Below, piece by piece: positions 47,697 through 60,220 of a stretch of DNA of 64,000 nt. The notes under the pieces were generated by a model. It had not been told where the DNA came from. It did no database searches and worked only from the letters and a program-made list of their open reading frames with translations. Every line of letters starts with the position of its first letter. The stretch's first letter is position 1. The stretch comes from Chlorops oryzae (Eukaryota > Arthropoda > Insecta > Diptera > Chloropidae). The position numbers and the translations under genes were made by a program. The stretch spans positions 116,859,624-116,923,623 of the forward strand of contig CM035807.1 of the NCBI GenBank assembly GCA_020466095.1, written 5' to 3'.

Positions 47697-48994
47697 TCGG
47701 GCAAAGTTTTTGTAGATCAGTGTAAAAAAAAATAGTAAAAAATTTTTCAAAACTATGATTGAGAGTTCAGACATAATGTGTAATGATTCTGCGTCGAATC
47801 CACTTTGTTTCAATAAAATCGGCAAGTTGAACAGGAGAAATCCTGTTGAAAAAAAGTGGTAAAATTTTTAAATGCGTTTAGTTTTGAGGGATCGCAAATT
47901 TTTCCTTTTTTGCGCTGACTTGCTCGACAACAATGATGTATCTTCTAAACTATTTCGAATTTCAAAAAACCTTTTTGCACGATATTCGGAAGTTCCAAGC
48001 GGTGAACAATTGAACATATATCTTCGTTTTATTCAAGGAAGGGCAACTTAAATAAATAAAAACCCCTTAAGGTATAGTGGTTACTTTAAAAGACGCATTC
48101 AAAATGCATTAATCCGTTTTATTCATTCATTTGGATGCTAAGAAATTGGATTTGCGGCAAAAATCATTTCAAGAATTGAGAACACAGCCGACTGTGTAAT
48201 TAGTTATGAATTTGTCATATATTAAAGCCGATATCCAATGATGCATAGTCAGGTGCTGTCGATGTAATGCGAGTAGTCGAAATTACAAAAAAAACAATTA
48301 CCAATTTTCCCCAATGGAAAGGGTTTTGATCTAATTCGAGTTGACTGGCCGAAAGGTCAAATAAATTTGTATCCCATAAAAATTGGATGGATTACACAAA
48401 AAAATTATAATTCAGTTGCTTGCCTAATTACAGTTAATGAGCTCAGTCAACAATAGACAACAGCGGAAGGTAAGAAGGAAACTGAAACGTTTTGTGGTCT
48501 GATAAAGTGAATAACAAAAGAAAAAAGGAAGGTCCTTTTTTGTAAGTGTAATACGAAAGATAATTTTAGGAACGTGGAAAATATCGTTAAATTCTGACTA
48601 AGCTAAAAAAGCTAAGCAAAAACTTTCAATCATCGAAGTTAAGTACAATAAAGGAACGATAAGGATCCTTCAGTTCGAACTCTTTACTTCATGAATGTCT
48701 CGAACAAATTGCGTGATATGCAAGAATTTGGTTTTTTACTTTATACGTCCTCAACTATGCGTAACAGTTGACGTTGTCAGGTCCTTGTTGAGCTTACATC
48801 TTCGAAGCCATTGCTAAAGACAGTTTTATGGCTTTCCTTGAAAGTTCTTTCTGACTTCATAAGAGAAAAAATATTCTGTTACAAAACCAAGTAAAGAAAG
48901 AAACGAAACTCGATCGTGGAACTTTCTTCATTTGAAATTTGAAATTTTGTATTTGTCTTTTATGCGTATCAAAAATAAATATGTATTTAATAAG

Positions 48995-49237
48995 CAGGGC
49001 TCGGATTTTGTTGACTTTTAAAATTTGAAAGCATACTTTTTGGAGCAAAATTTTGTTCAACTCACATTGAGTTAAGATTCAAATCAATTTTTAACTTCAA
49101 TATGAATTTTTATTGAAGCTAGAAAAGCGATTTGAAGTTAACTTCCGCTTAACTTATTCACAAAATGTTGTAAGAAAAAATTTTTGACTCATAAAAGTAT
49201 GCTTTAAATTAATAAAAGTCAACAAAATCCGAGCCTG
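48995..49237. mobile_element. hAT-like MITE family A copy (duplicate of 46042-46264)
   Basis: Copy created by the segmental duplication. The right terminus is shortened to GAGCCTG. Confidence 0.78.
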
Positions 49238-49530
49238 ATATATAAGGATGATTCGATTTTGTTCGACAAAAATGGAAAATAATCTATCAATTGCCTCTAT
49301 GAAATAAGATTCTAACAATTTTTTGGAGAAATAATCCCATGGAACCATAGTCAAATCCGAATTTTTCTTCCGCTTTTCAAAATAGACGTTCCATCTTTAA
49401 ATATGCTTCAATGCATGCTACAAATTATTGAATTTTTCCTTATCAAAATTTTGAATTCGAATTTACTTATTGATTCTTAGCATAATTATAGCATAAGAAA
49501 TAAAAAAAATGTTGCTTGAAAAATCATCAT

Positions 49531-49767
49531 CAGAAAGCGATTTTGATTGACTTTTAAAAATTTAAAGCATATTTTATGGGTAAAAGTTTTTTCTTACCAA
49601 AATTTGCGAATAAATTGAGGGAATTTGAAACCCAGCACCCCCTTTCGAACTTCAAAAAAATTCATATTTAATTGAAAATCGATTTGAATCTTAAATTTTG
49701 TGGTTGAACAAAATCTTTATCTAAAGTATGCTTTACATTGTTAATAAGTCAACAAAATCCGAATCTG
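49531..49767. mobile_element. hAT-like MITE family A copy (duplicate of 46559-46798), degraded
   Basis: Colinear with the first copy but both terminal repeats are damaged (CAGAAAGCGAT, CCGAATCTG). Confidence 0.7.
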
Positions 49768-50214
49768 ATCATCAAAATTCCATTTTAGATAATTATTGCA
49801 AATATAATTTTTTTCAATGCTCCATTTTTTGAGGGACGTTGAAGTGATTGTTTTTCTCTCTTTGAGATGTTTTCCCAACATGTATGACCAAAATAAGTCG
49901 AATATGGCATGAAGAAACCTTTGTTTGCAAAAGCGGAAGGTTAAAATTACATTTGACCTATAGTTTCTTCGGCATCAATTATTAAGCATGGGCAACAGAA
50001 TAATATTCTGCAAGAATTTTCGATGTTTCAAAATTGATTCCACCTGTTTGAGTATTAGTAATTGTTTAATGAAGTGTAACGTCGAAACACAACATTATTC
50101 TTATATGATGCAAAGATAATTACTCAAATGCTGAACGATTGCAAGCGCAATCCGAATAGCATTCCAATAAAACATAAAATATTAGGGTAGGAGCCATCAG
50201 CAGGCGAATTTAGG

Positions 50215-50690
50215 ACGTTCATCTTGCACTCGTAAGGAGCTAGAGAGCAGAAAACGAAAATTCGACTAAATTGGTAGAGCAGTACTTTTAGGCGGATATA
50301 GTAAAACTAAAACACTAAGTTCGAATATTTTTAAATCTAATTTTTCTTGTCTCATACTGCCTAAAAGTGTAGTCTGAAATAATACGTACACTATTTGAAC
50401 TTTAATTGGAACTTATCTGGGAGCTCAATAAATACAAAATAATTTAATTTTCAAACATTAGTATTTAATTGAAAATTGTGAAACTTTATTTTTTAGAATT
50501 GTGGTATCAAATTGAAGAGAAAAACTCAAAGTTTTCGAAAAGAGCTAAAAAAAAGATAAGTTCGATCGTATTTCTTTTGAATTAAATACTTTAAAAGGAA
50601 AATTACACTATTTTAGGCTATAGATGGTAGTACCAGAGAAAACGGAGTTAAATTATTTAATAATCGTAGTATGCAGTGTTAACGTGATAA
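50215..50690 (-). mobile_element. Diverged mariner-like MITE copy
   Basis: Reverse-complement relative of 42295-42840 without its CAGGGTG terminus, following duplication copy 2 as 47241-47696 follows copy 1. The repeating unit was therefore about 2.9 kb. Confidence 0.7.
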
Positions 50691-52923
50691 ACCGCCAAGC
50701 TTGTTCATATCATATGTTAGATTTTGAAAATTTTCGGCCTGAAATTGTGAGGAGCACCAGTATTAGAAAAAATCAAAATATTGTTTTTTTGCATGTAAAC
50801 TCCTTCAGTATGTAAACTCAGAAAAATTTGAAACGGCCCAATTTCTTTGCCTAAAATTTCTTAATTGACCGCGTTTCAGAGGTCGCTCAACACTTTATTT
50901 TCGTCAAATGAACGCCTTAAATGGTAAACCTTATATTTTATGAATTTTTGTCAAATTAAATTTTCATTCCACAAAATTTCGGCTCTTTCCTCCTCCCATT
51001 AGCATTGCTCATGAACCCCCTTAACTCACATTAAATTTTCATTGCTCTGCATCCCAAAACTGATAGAAGAACACTTAAGCTCTCACTTCACGTTTTCATT
51101 TTTAAGGGATTTCCATGTGCACTTATCTTTCAATTTCCTTCAATTCAAGCTGTTACAAATTTCGGCACACGCCCATGCTGCAGTTAAGGCGCTCTAATGA
51201 TTGAAGAGAAAAAAGAAAATAATAAAAAAATAAATAAAAAAACAGATAAAACAATACAACATGAAAGCTTTTCAAAAGAAACAAGAAAAAGAAATTTATG
51301 ACAAAACGTTTCTTCGTCCGAACCGAAAAGGACGAAAGAAATAAAGCTAGAGGAGGGCAAAAAAGTCTAATTGCACGAATTGCATTTTACTGTTCCATTT
51401 CAAAAGTTTTTCTTTCGGAAAAATTTCTTCTATTTTCTTTGGGCACACACACACTCACGTCGCTTGAAATATTTTTTGCTTCTGCCATCTTCTGACATTA
51501 AACAAGACACACGTCACTCAGTGGTCTTAATTTGTGTATTTGTCCAGTTATCCTGGTTATTTTTCTTATTCCATTATTTTTTTGTTGTTCTATTTTTCTT
51601 CCATCACTCACTCGAAGGACCTTGAAAGCTCGTTTAAAGTGTTTTCCCAACACGTTAGAGCGAGAAGCACAAAGCATACGAATGCGAGCATCGAGGTAAG
51701 TAAAATTTTAAGGTAGGAAAAATTTCTGCTCGCCTTGGGACCATTGCCCACTCATTAGGTATTCAAGTAATTTTCGATTTCGTGCTTCAAATGATTTTCC
51801 GTGGCTTTTGAGAATTTCGAAAATTTTCTTCCTTAAATGAAGTCGTTAACGGTCTGCCGAAAGCATTTTTCAACATGATATTTTCATGTTTATGCTTGCA
51901 AAGCACTCAAGTTGACTTCAGAATTGCTCGAACGCAATCGCAAGCCGCAATCCGAATTAGAATTCAAACATTGAAACATTCAAACATCCATTAGGCGGCA
52001 GGAAGCTCATCATGCGATGCGCGGTCTGAATTTACGGCAACGTTTCAAGCCAATTATTGCCAGATAAGGAGCAAGCAATAACAGTATCAATAACAGAGCA
52101 CAAATAACAATGAAAATAAGAAACAAGCGAGAGCTAAGATCGGTCAATAAAGTTCGATTGAATTTTATGGCGCTCGATGTGGAAGGCAATACGAATAAGA
52201 TTTCGGATATAGAGTCGAAGAAATTGAATGATACGATTACACTAGTTTACAGCCATTTTGTTCAGGAGATCTCAATGCACTTTTCCCATAGACTTTGGCC
52301 TTCTAAACACGAAAATGATATTAAAAAATTTTTTCATCGAAGCGTTTATTTTATATTAATTTTTAAAAAAGAAATGTTTTTTTTCGGAGATATTGTAGAT
52401 TTTTCGAGCAGAACTCGGCCATGTATCGACCAACTCAAATGAAGTACCACTCAAATTAAAGAAAATTAAAGCCTCTAAGACTCTTTCCTACATAGTTTTA
52501 AGATTGGTTAGGAAACTAAGATTCTGTAGACCTATAAACCTAAAAAAAAAAAATATTTTTGTAGCAAAAATACATGTTTCTTTTTCATTTATCGGCATCT
52601 AAAAAATAGATTCCAAAAACACAATTTTTTTTTACATTTTTGATTTAAAGGTGGGTCCTTACCCAACAAAACAGTATATTACTTTTTAAAATCCATGGAT
52701 AAATGGCGAAGATATAACTGTATAAGTGAGGGGATAAAGCCAATATAAGCAATGAGAATGACAAATTTAGCCTTAGAGTATGCAATGTATTTTTGCGATA
52801 CGGTTTAAATTTTTTATTTTCATTGTTTCCTGAACACGCCAAAAATTATTATTTGTAAACTAGTGTAATTGTCACCATTTATTGTATATGAAATAGTTCC
52901 AAATTTCTTAAGATAGTGGCAAT
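50691..52923. other. No gene recognised
   Basis: Contains a 110-codon frame at 52110-52442 with no recognisable family and T-rich runs near 51570-51600. No TIRs or arrays noticed. Confidence 0.4.
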
Positions 52924-52927
52924 TTAA

Positions 52928-53666
52928 GGGGGTCTTCTCATTGAGCAACTTTTTTTTTCGATTTTTTTTTTTTTTTTGCATTTATTTATAGCTTGGGTAG
53001 TTGTGAATATGCCCCTAAAAGGATTTTTTGAAATTCGAAATAGTTTAGAGGATATAGCCTTCTTTGTCGAGCAAGATCTGCGCTAAAACGGGTAATTTTT
53101 GCGTTGCTTCAAACTTTAAACGCGTTTATCTCGAAACCACGTTTTTCGAACTGGCGGCCATGATATCTCCAGTTCAACTGAACCGATTTTCATGAAACAA
53201 AGTGGAATCGACGCAGAATTGTCACCATTCTCGGGTGAACTTCGACCATAATTTTAAAAAATTTTTTACTATTTTTTTTTTACACTAAACTAAAAAAAAA
53301 AAAGCCCGAAATTGAATTTTTTTTTGAATGGCCGCCATTTTGTCAAAAAAAATCACAAAATTAAGCTTGAGGTTCACCCGAGAATTACATCTATACTGAT
53401 TATAACCCCGTTTTTTTTTCCATTTCGGACGCTCCGGAGACCCGGAATCGTGGCCGCCGTGACGGCACCTTTTTTTTTTCACCACCAACTTTGAAGTCTC
53501 ATTACTTTTTGAACAGCCCACGTATCGAGGCAAAAAAATTTTTTTTATTTACTTTGAACCTTTTGTAATACAATAAATAAAAAAAGTTTTAATTATTCTT
53601 TGCGTTTTCAAATAAGAATTTTTTTAAAAAGGGTCCAAAAAACGGGTTTTCAATGAGAAGACCCCC
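52928..53666. mobile_element. piggyBac-like non-autonomous element
   Basis: 739 bp flanked by TTAA on both sides, with inverted ends GGGGGTCTTCTCATTGA and TCAATGAGAAGACCCCC. The interior matches a fragment in the 44.7-45.1 kb and 47.7-48.1 kb duplication copies. No transposase. Confidence 0.85.
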
Positions 53667-53670
53667 TTAA

Positions 53671-56600
53671 ACAACTTGGGGACCTCTCAGCAAAATGCAA
53701 CTCTATGGTCGATAAACGTGACTGTTCTTCTCTCGCTCATGCGAAAAGACTCTCACAACAGGGCCCCCAGGTATCGGAAAGATCTCCGCTCAGGTGCCGA
53801 TCGAAATTCAGGTACATATGTACTCCTAAATCCACTGCTGGGTACGCTCTAGGTACATATTTCATATAAATATATTTTTTTTAAATTTTTTCTTAGGCCT
53901 TCCGAGTAGCTCAAAGTCTTGGCAGTTCGAAATACCCAAAATCAAAGTAAAATCGAAAAAAAGAAAAAATAAAACGAATGCCCAAACAATTGAATCAAAA
54001 CAGTTCAGCACCCGATTGATCTCCTTTGTGTGTTTTATAACGCCTCAACGAGCGACGAGAGAACGCAGAGGAGAAGAAGGTCAGGAAGCTGCTCGAAAGC
54101 AATAAGCCAAGCCTCTGTGTGCAATGATTGCTCGACTTCGACTTCGACTTCTCCGGGCATTTAAGCATCTTTTCAGCAAATTCCTTCGGTTCTTCTGCCA
54201 TTCCTCCATTGATTCGCTCATTCATTCAGTCATGCATTCATACATTCATTCATTTCCACAATCATTTATTTATACATTGAATCTGTACGGACAATATGTG
54301 CATACAATGTGCACCCACTCCTTCGAATGTGTGTGAATGTTGATTTCAAGTCCCAGTCGAACATTCGCAAAGAGATTTTATTGAACACAAAAACGAAGTA
54401 AGTCGATGGAGCATGGACACCAAGTCATGAGTTCTACCAGTTCGGACTACCAGTATTTATGTTGGCATTACTTAACCACAATGTATTCTAAATCATGGCA
54501 AAAAGTAAAATCAATTTCGAAACTCTTAAAATTCGCGCGGGCGGCAGCAAATGCAACGCTTGCATATGGGAGTAGGGGAGGAGCACAGAACGGATCTCGT
54601 GAGCAGACACTGGGCGAAAGGGGAAAGGCAAACAAAAGATTGAATAAATGAATGTAAATTTCCATGTGCTCCTTTTATTCCTTATGGATATGGTTCATAA
54701 TGTTGTTGGTATTTGGATTTTTCCGCTTTGTTTTCACATGGGCGTTGTAAACTCTTGTTAATCGCATGATATGCGATTCTAAGGTTCATCCTTTGCTGGT
54801 GGTAATATGTATGTAAACAAAAATGTATTCTCTTGAGAGTGAGTGGCAAGCCAGCGACCAAGCGATGCCGCCCACTATAGCCTTTAGAGAGGCGCACATA
54901 GCAATGTGAAAATACTTGCAGCTCAGAATGCAAAAAAACCAAAGGATCAAGAACCGCCAGCAACAAAAAAAAAAAAAAAAAGCAGATAGAGCAAACATCT
55001 CTCCATACGATCAACAGTGCATTTGTTGGCTTTATATGTTTCGCAGTCCCCGGTGTCATATCCTGTTTGTTTGAAATCTTTTTTTACTTTTTACTAGTTG
55101 ATATAGTTCTATGGCACACATGAGATTAGGAAGTGAGTTCAGGTTGTCAGGACGCCACGCTTTTATTGCACACATGGACACGACATTGGTAGCCTAAGAT
55201 TTCTTCCAATGTAACCGCCTGACGATTTCGATTGTTCGTCCTTCGGTTCATTCGCTTGTTATTAAATAATTCATAATCCATTTTGATTTGTTTCCTGCAG
55301 ATTTGAGCAATATACAAGAACATATATAAATCTTTCTTAATAAACTATCTTTTCCAGGGACGACATCGTATACACAAGACAAGAATCTCTTGAAGTTATA
55401 AAAAATGAAAACAGACAAAATCTCTGGTCCTCTAAGCTGTAATGGAATTAAACAAAAGGATGCAGTGATCTTTTCGTATAATAACGGTTACATCGCTTTG
55501 TAGTTAAAGACATATCGCTTATAAAATACACGTTTAGAAGTCCCCACGACTCGATAGTACTGTTTATAACAGACAAATGAAGAATTATACTGTTACATTT
55601 TCGTGTTCTTCGATGTACATACATAACACAAACATATGTATTGTTACATTCTGTTTTTGTGTACAATGTTTTTGTTATGACACATATATAGTTAATACTA
55701 AAGTAAGGCGGCCAACCGTCCCGCATTCCGAGGCAAAAATATTTCTCGGGCATTACTGCCAATAACAGAATGTCTGCTATAGGTGATATATTTCTATAAT
55801 AGAAATCGTATACAACAGACAGATTTTCCGGTCCATTGAAGTCTGTTATAATCGATTTCGACTGTATCTTTTTCCAGGGGACACGATACACAAGCACAAG
55901 AATCTGCACGTAATCTCTTGAAAGGTTTAAAAAAAAATTGAAAAACAAAAATATTTTCTATTTCCATTAAGCTTAAATGCAACTTAAAACAAAAAGGTAT
56001 GCAGCTGATCCTTTTCTTTCTGTATAAATTATGAGATTTAATTTTTTTTTGTGCTCTTTTAAAAGGTCGAACACTGTTAATTCTTTAATGGATATGGACA
56101 ACTGAGCTACTTTGTTAAACTCTTTCGCTTTTCAAAACATTTGAGAGAAATTAGAATAGACTTACGGTTGTAAGCCTTTTAAATTAACATATTGCTTAAC
56201 TAAATAATATTTAAAGAAAATACTTTTGTCAGCGAAAGCGCGCCGTAGAATCTTTCTAGTGCCATTTACTTTAATAATGAAGGAGTAAAAATATTATTTC
56301 AAGGATAGCATAAAAGTATTTTATTGTTGAAAGGATTTTAAAGTAACTCATAGGAGGAGATTTCCTGATGATGACTGATAATTTCATTCGAAATATTGAA
56401 AAATAACTGGAGAAAAAAGCAAATATATTATTTTTCCTCTATTTACGGCCAAAAGCCTATAGAAACAAAACAAAATTAAGAAAAAAAGCCGAATCAACAA
56501 TAGTAAAACAAAAATGTTTTCGTGAAGCTTCCACCTAAATAAATAACTACTACAAACGAGACAACGGACGTATACGTAATGTGGTTTTTGTCTTTACTCT

Positions 56601-57000
56601 ATGAAAAATATTACTCATACGTCCGTCACAGCAATGAATAATGATGTTCAGTGTGCGGAATGATTTGTCTCCTTTTATAATTTCCCTGAAGTCAAGGGAA
56701 AATAAATTCAATTTAAATGATAAACGCAGGAGTATGCAAAATTCTGTGAACTTTTCGAAAATTAAAACGAATAATTTTGAAGGAATATTTCTTAGAAATT
56801 CTTTTGTATCCAATTTTACAGCTCTTAGGATGCAATTTGAAAAACAATTCTTTATATTGAAATATACGTATATATAGGTCAATATGAATGTGTATATTTT
56901 ATGATGTCATTGAATAAAATTTATAATTTATATGAAAAACCTTTTAATTCTCTATCAATATCACCAGTACGCTTCAATGCCAATCCTTTTTGTCAATTTC
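53671..57000. other. No confirmed gene; ~150-bp direct repeat pair at 55355 and 55866
   Basis: TCTTTTCCAGGG...ATACACAAG...AGAATCTCTTGAA at 55348-55480 recurs diverged at 55864-56022. TCATTCATTCATTC simple repeats lie at 54215-54260. The remainder has short frames only. Confidence 0.4.
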
Positions 57001-57890
57001 ATACACAGAGAAAAAAATCAATCAGAAAACTGGTTAAATCAAAAGTTAAAACATACAAAACGGCTTCAATAAGGAATATTTTTATTTTTAACAATTTTTC
57101 TTGTTGGAAAAAATAAAGATTTTTCTTTTGAATCAACCATATTTCAGGTTGAGTTGAAATGATAATTTTCAAAAATGGATTTCAATTTAAATTGTTGAAC
57201 TAACCACGGACATAATTGAAATGACAAGATAATTTTTAAAATAAAAAAAAATTTCTAAAATACCCATAAAAGGAATTTCAAACCAAATTTAATTAACGTT
57301 CAAAGCAAATGGCCGCAGAGCCCTCTGCTTAACATAGCCCCAAAAAATAGCCATCGGATGGACTTCATCTGATTTGGTCACTCCGTTGTCGTGACTGCTC
57401 TCTCAATGCTTAAAAAGTTCTAAGATGAATACATGTCTTACATGTCCTATTTTATAAACCAAATGAGAATTATAGCGAACGAAAAGATATGTAATTAATT
57501 TTATAAACCAAATGAGAATTATACCGAACGTAAAGAAATGTAATTAATTTTATAAACCAAATGAGAATTATAGCGAACGAAAAGAAATGTAATTAATTTT
57601 ATAAAACAAATGAGAATTATAGCGAACGTAAAGAAATGTAATTAATTTTATAAACAAAATGAGAATTATAGCGAACGTAAAGAAATGTAATTAATTTTAT
57701 AAAACAAATGAGAATTATACACAACGAAAAAAAATTGTAATGAAACATATTTCCTTTCAAATCAACCAAAAATGTTGTTGACTCAACAATTTTTCTTTTG
57801 AAATTTTCTTTCTGCTCCAAAATCAAAAGGACTGTGAATAACAATGCGCCTTTAAAAAAAAAAAATCATGGTTAATTTCGCTCAGTGTAT
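57001..57890. mobile_element. Element with ATACACWGAG ends carrying a 49-bp minisatellite
   Basis: ATACACAGAGAAAAAAATC at the left and GATT/TTTCGCTCAGTGTAT at the right form short imperfect inverted ends resembling the family at 18752. It holds the tandem array at 57451-57720. Confidence 0.5.
57451..57722 (+). repeat. 49-bp tandem minisatellite, ~6 copies
   Basis: Units start at 57451, 57500, 57549, 57598, 57647 and 57696, each TTTATAAACCAAATGAGAATT, then AGCGAACG and AAATGTAATTAA. The first 20 or so bases are the core phrase of the module that flanks the three ATCGAT arrays. The units abut directly without spacers. Confidence 0.92.
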
Positions 57891-60109
57891 AGGCAGTTTC
57901 CTTTTTATTGTCCTTCCAAAATATGTTCCAATCTATTGAAGGGTCAGAAAACTTAATAAAAAAAAAATCACCAGGCGCTCAATTAATCTTCAAGAAAGAA
58001 ATATTAGTGTTTTGAAAAGGCATTAATGCAAATTTCCATACGTTTTCATGGAGGCAAGCAGAAAGATAAGAAAAGAAGAAGAAAGCTTATTGAAAATAAA
58101 CACAAGCGAATTTGATTTTATTAGGCTTTTTGCTGTCGCGCGTATCGTTAACGAGTCATCGTTTTGATATGAACTCACGAAAAGGACTAGAAATTCCGAA
58201 AAACAATCTAAATGACGCTACTCCTCTTCCGAGATACAATCAGAATTACCATGGCCTATAAAAACATGAGAGTGCCTTTCAAAAGGATAGCCCATTGAGA
58301 GAGATCACTTTAAGTGACTCAAAAATGGAGCAGCCATAAATTTGTGCCGTAAAAACTCAAGCCGAAACCATGAAAGCCATGAAAATTTCGAGTTTTAGCT
58401 TTTTTTATTCTCTTTCTTTTTTCTCGTCCTTTTTTTTTTTTTTGGTGAATTTAATGGCGCTAAGCCATTGGCATTTTGTGCAAAATATATGCGAATTTGA
58501 ACATACGCACACATACAAACACATGTCGAGATAATTGAATTTAAGTGCCAAAGCTCGATGTTGTTATCTCATTGACTACGTCGTTTTCAGTTATGTTCCC
58601 CCCTCCTGTCGGTCGGTCGGTCGTCGTTTCCTTTCGCCTTTGCAATTTCAAATGTAGACGGGCTCCTCGTATCAATATGTTCGGGTAAATGTGCTCCTTT
58701 CCACTCGGTGCCAACTCAATGTCATATTAAAAAAAAAAAAATCAAAAACTCATTTGTACATAATATTCAGAGCGGAATGCGGGTCTCCTTTTCGTACAGA
58801 TAGCAAGACGCGCAACGTAATGAGCCCCACACAATATGCTACATTATATGATTTCTAAAACTGTTAGGAATATTTAATATTGCATGCAAAACATATTCGC
58901 TTCAAAGAATTTTGAAGATTTAAATGCCAAAGCATTCTTCATTTGAGTAATTTTTTTCCCCCAAAAAAAGGACTAAAAAATTAATGTTCCACAAATCGAT
59001 CACGAAATTTTTACCTTTGAGAAGTCGAACAACCCCAGAAAAGAATGTGTGTGTGTGGGAACGATTCTACAATAAAACGAAAATTTATATTTGTAGATGT
59101 GAACAGTGAAGGCAATTTAATTGATGTTTATCTACGTCACATAATGGCACTCGTTCGTGCATTCGACTGTCTGTTGGATTGATTGGTGAAAGCGAATCGA
59201 ACGAATTAGCGGCTGTGATTAAAGGCATCAATGCTTCATCGCATTTCATAGGAAATCGTTTGAAGCAATTTGCGAAGAGTAAATTCCGCATTGATAACGT
59301 CGCGAAAGAGCCAGCCGCCCCCACATTGCCTCTGTGCTCATCGTGCTGTGCTTAAAGCGATCGAATCGAGCAGATTCGATTTCATTGCACCCACCAACAT
59401 CATCATCATCATCAGGATCATTATTATTGCCATCAAGATAGTGATGCTGGCTTAAATGACACAAAATCTAAAGCGATAATTTTCATATTGAAATTGATAC
59501 ACTCATTCCGAGCTGCTTCTTTCGGTAGCTGAGATGATATCAAATGCTGTCGGTGTCAATGCTGATGATTATGACTATCGGTGATGACTGCTATTGGTGA
59601 TGACGGTTAGGTGAAATGGTGTAAAGTGCAAAGCATAAAAAATGCTTCGTCAGCAAAATTGAATTTTTTATTATTTTTTTTGTATTTACCAAAGGAAATT
59701 TTTCTTTCTGGTTTTCACTTTTCAGTTTCCACTCCATTCACTTTAGTTCGCCATTTTCCAAAGGTTTTTATTTTCGTTTTTTATTTCCTCTTTTCTTTTT
59801 TTTTGTTTTTTTTTTTGCCCATTGATCTTACTGATAGAACTATCCTTATTCTTATTCACCATTGTGACAGATAATGAAACCTCTTCGGTGTTTCTAAAAG
59901 TTCAAGAGCGAAAAGAGGATGCATATATATATTTCCATCTCGGCCAGATGTTATAAAATTTTATTACTCAATATTAGCTTGAAGTGCACACAACCCCCTC
60001 CCCACTTTCGATTGTGTGCCATGATTCACTTGGGTCTCTCGACAACTTCGTTTTCTCTCTATAAATTTCTTCCCATTTTTTTCTCAATTTTTTTTTTTTT
60101 TTTGCTCAG
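57891..60109. other. No confirmed gene
   Basis: 59085-59464 is GC-richer with two overlapping minus-strand frames of 72-79 codons, including an Asp run from ATC repeats; no family recognised. GTCGGTCGGTCG runs lie at 58608-58622. Several T-rich stretches precede AG. Confidence 0.35.
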
Positions 60110-60220
60110 CCATTTGCAAAGTTCTTCGTTCGGCGAATTGATGTAGTGCGCCTCAATGTCGGATTTATCAGATCCGGTTCCTATGTGCGTGGCGTTATCC
60201 TGCGCTTCTGCGACTGTGAG
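60110..60220. CDS. GC-rich candidate internal exon, strand unresolved
   Basis: A 110-150 bp GC-rich island sits in otherwise AT-rich DNA. Plus strand: a long T run ending TTGCTCAG gives a near-ideal acceptor at 60109, and the frame PFAKFFVRRIDVV... is open to donors GTGAGG at 60216 or GTGATG at 60221. Minus strand: a pyrimidine-rich stretch ending CACAG precedes a frame reading VAEAQDNATHIGTGSDK... that uses GC-ending codons typical of fly genes, but no GT donor follows. I cannot assign a family in either orientation. Confidence 0.3.

Larger units (their letters stand above)
47695..50048. repeat. Segmental duplication, copy 2, heavily indel-ridden
   Basis: Colinear with 44723-47089 but with a small insertion, deletion or local scramble every few tens of bases. 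Its two embedded MITE copies lie at 48995-49237 and 49531-49767. The pattern looks unlike ordinary substitution-led decay. Confidence 0.85.

Noticed and set aside
52110..52442. 110-codon plus-strand frame
   Set aside because: No family features and no flanking splice sites; length compatible with chance.
57451..57722. CRISPR-like regular repeat
   Set aside because: The units are directly adjacent with no unique spacers, and the context is an animal genome; this is a minisatellite.
59085..59464. Minus-strand frames of 72-79 codons in a GC-richer patch
   Set aside because: Two frames overlap, neither has a domain, and the Asp run comes from an ATC repeat; insufficient to call an exon.
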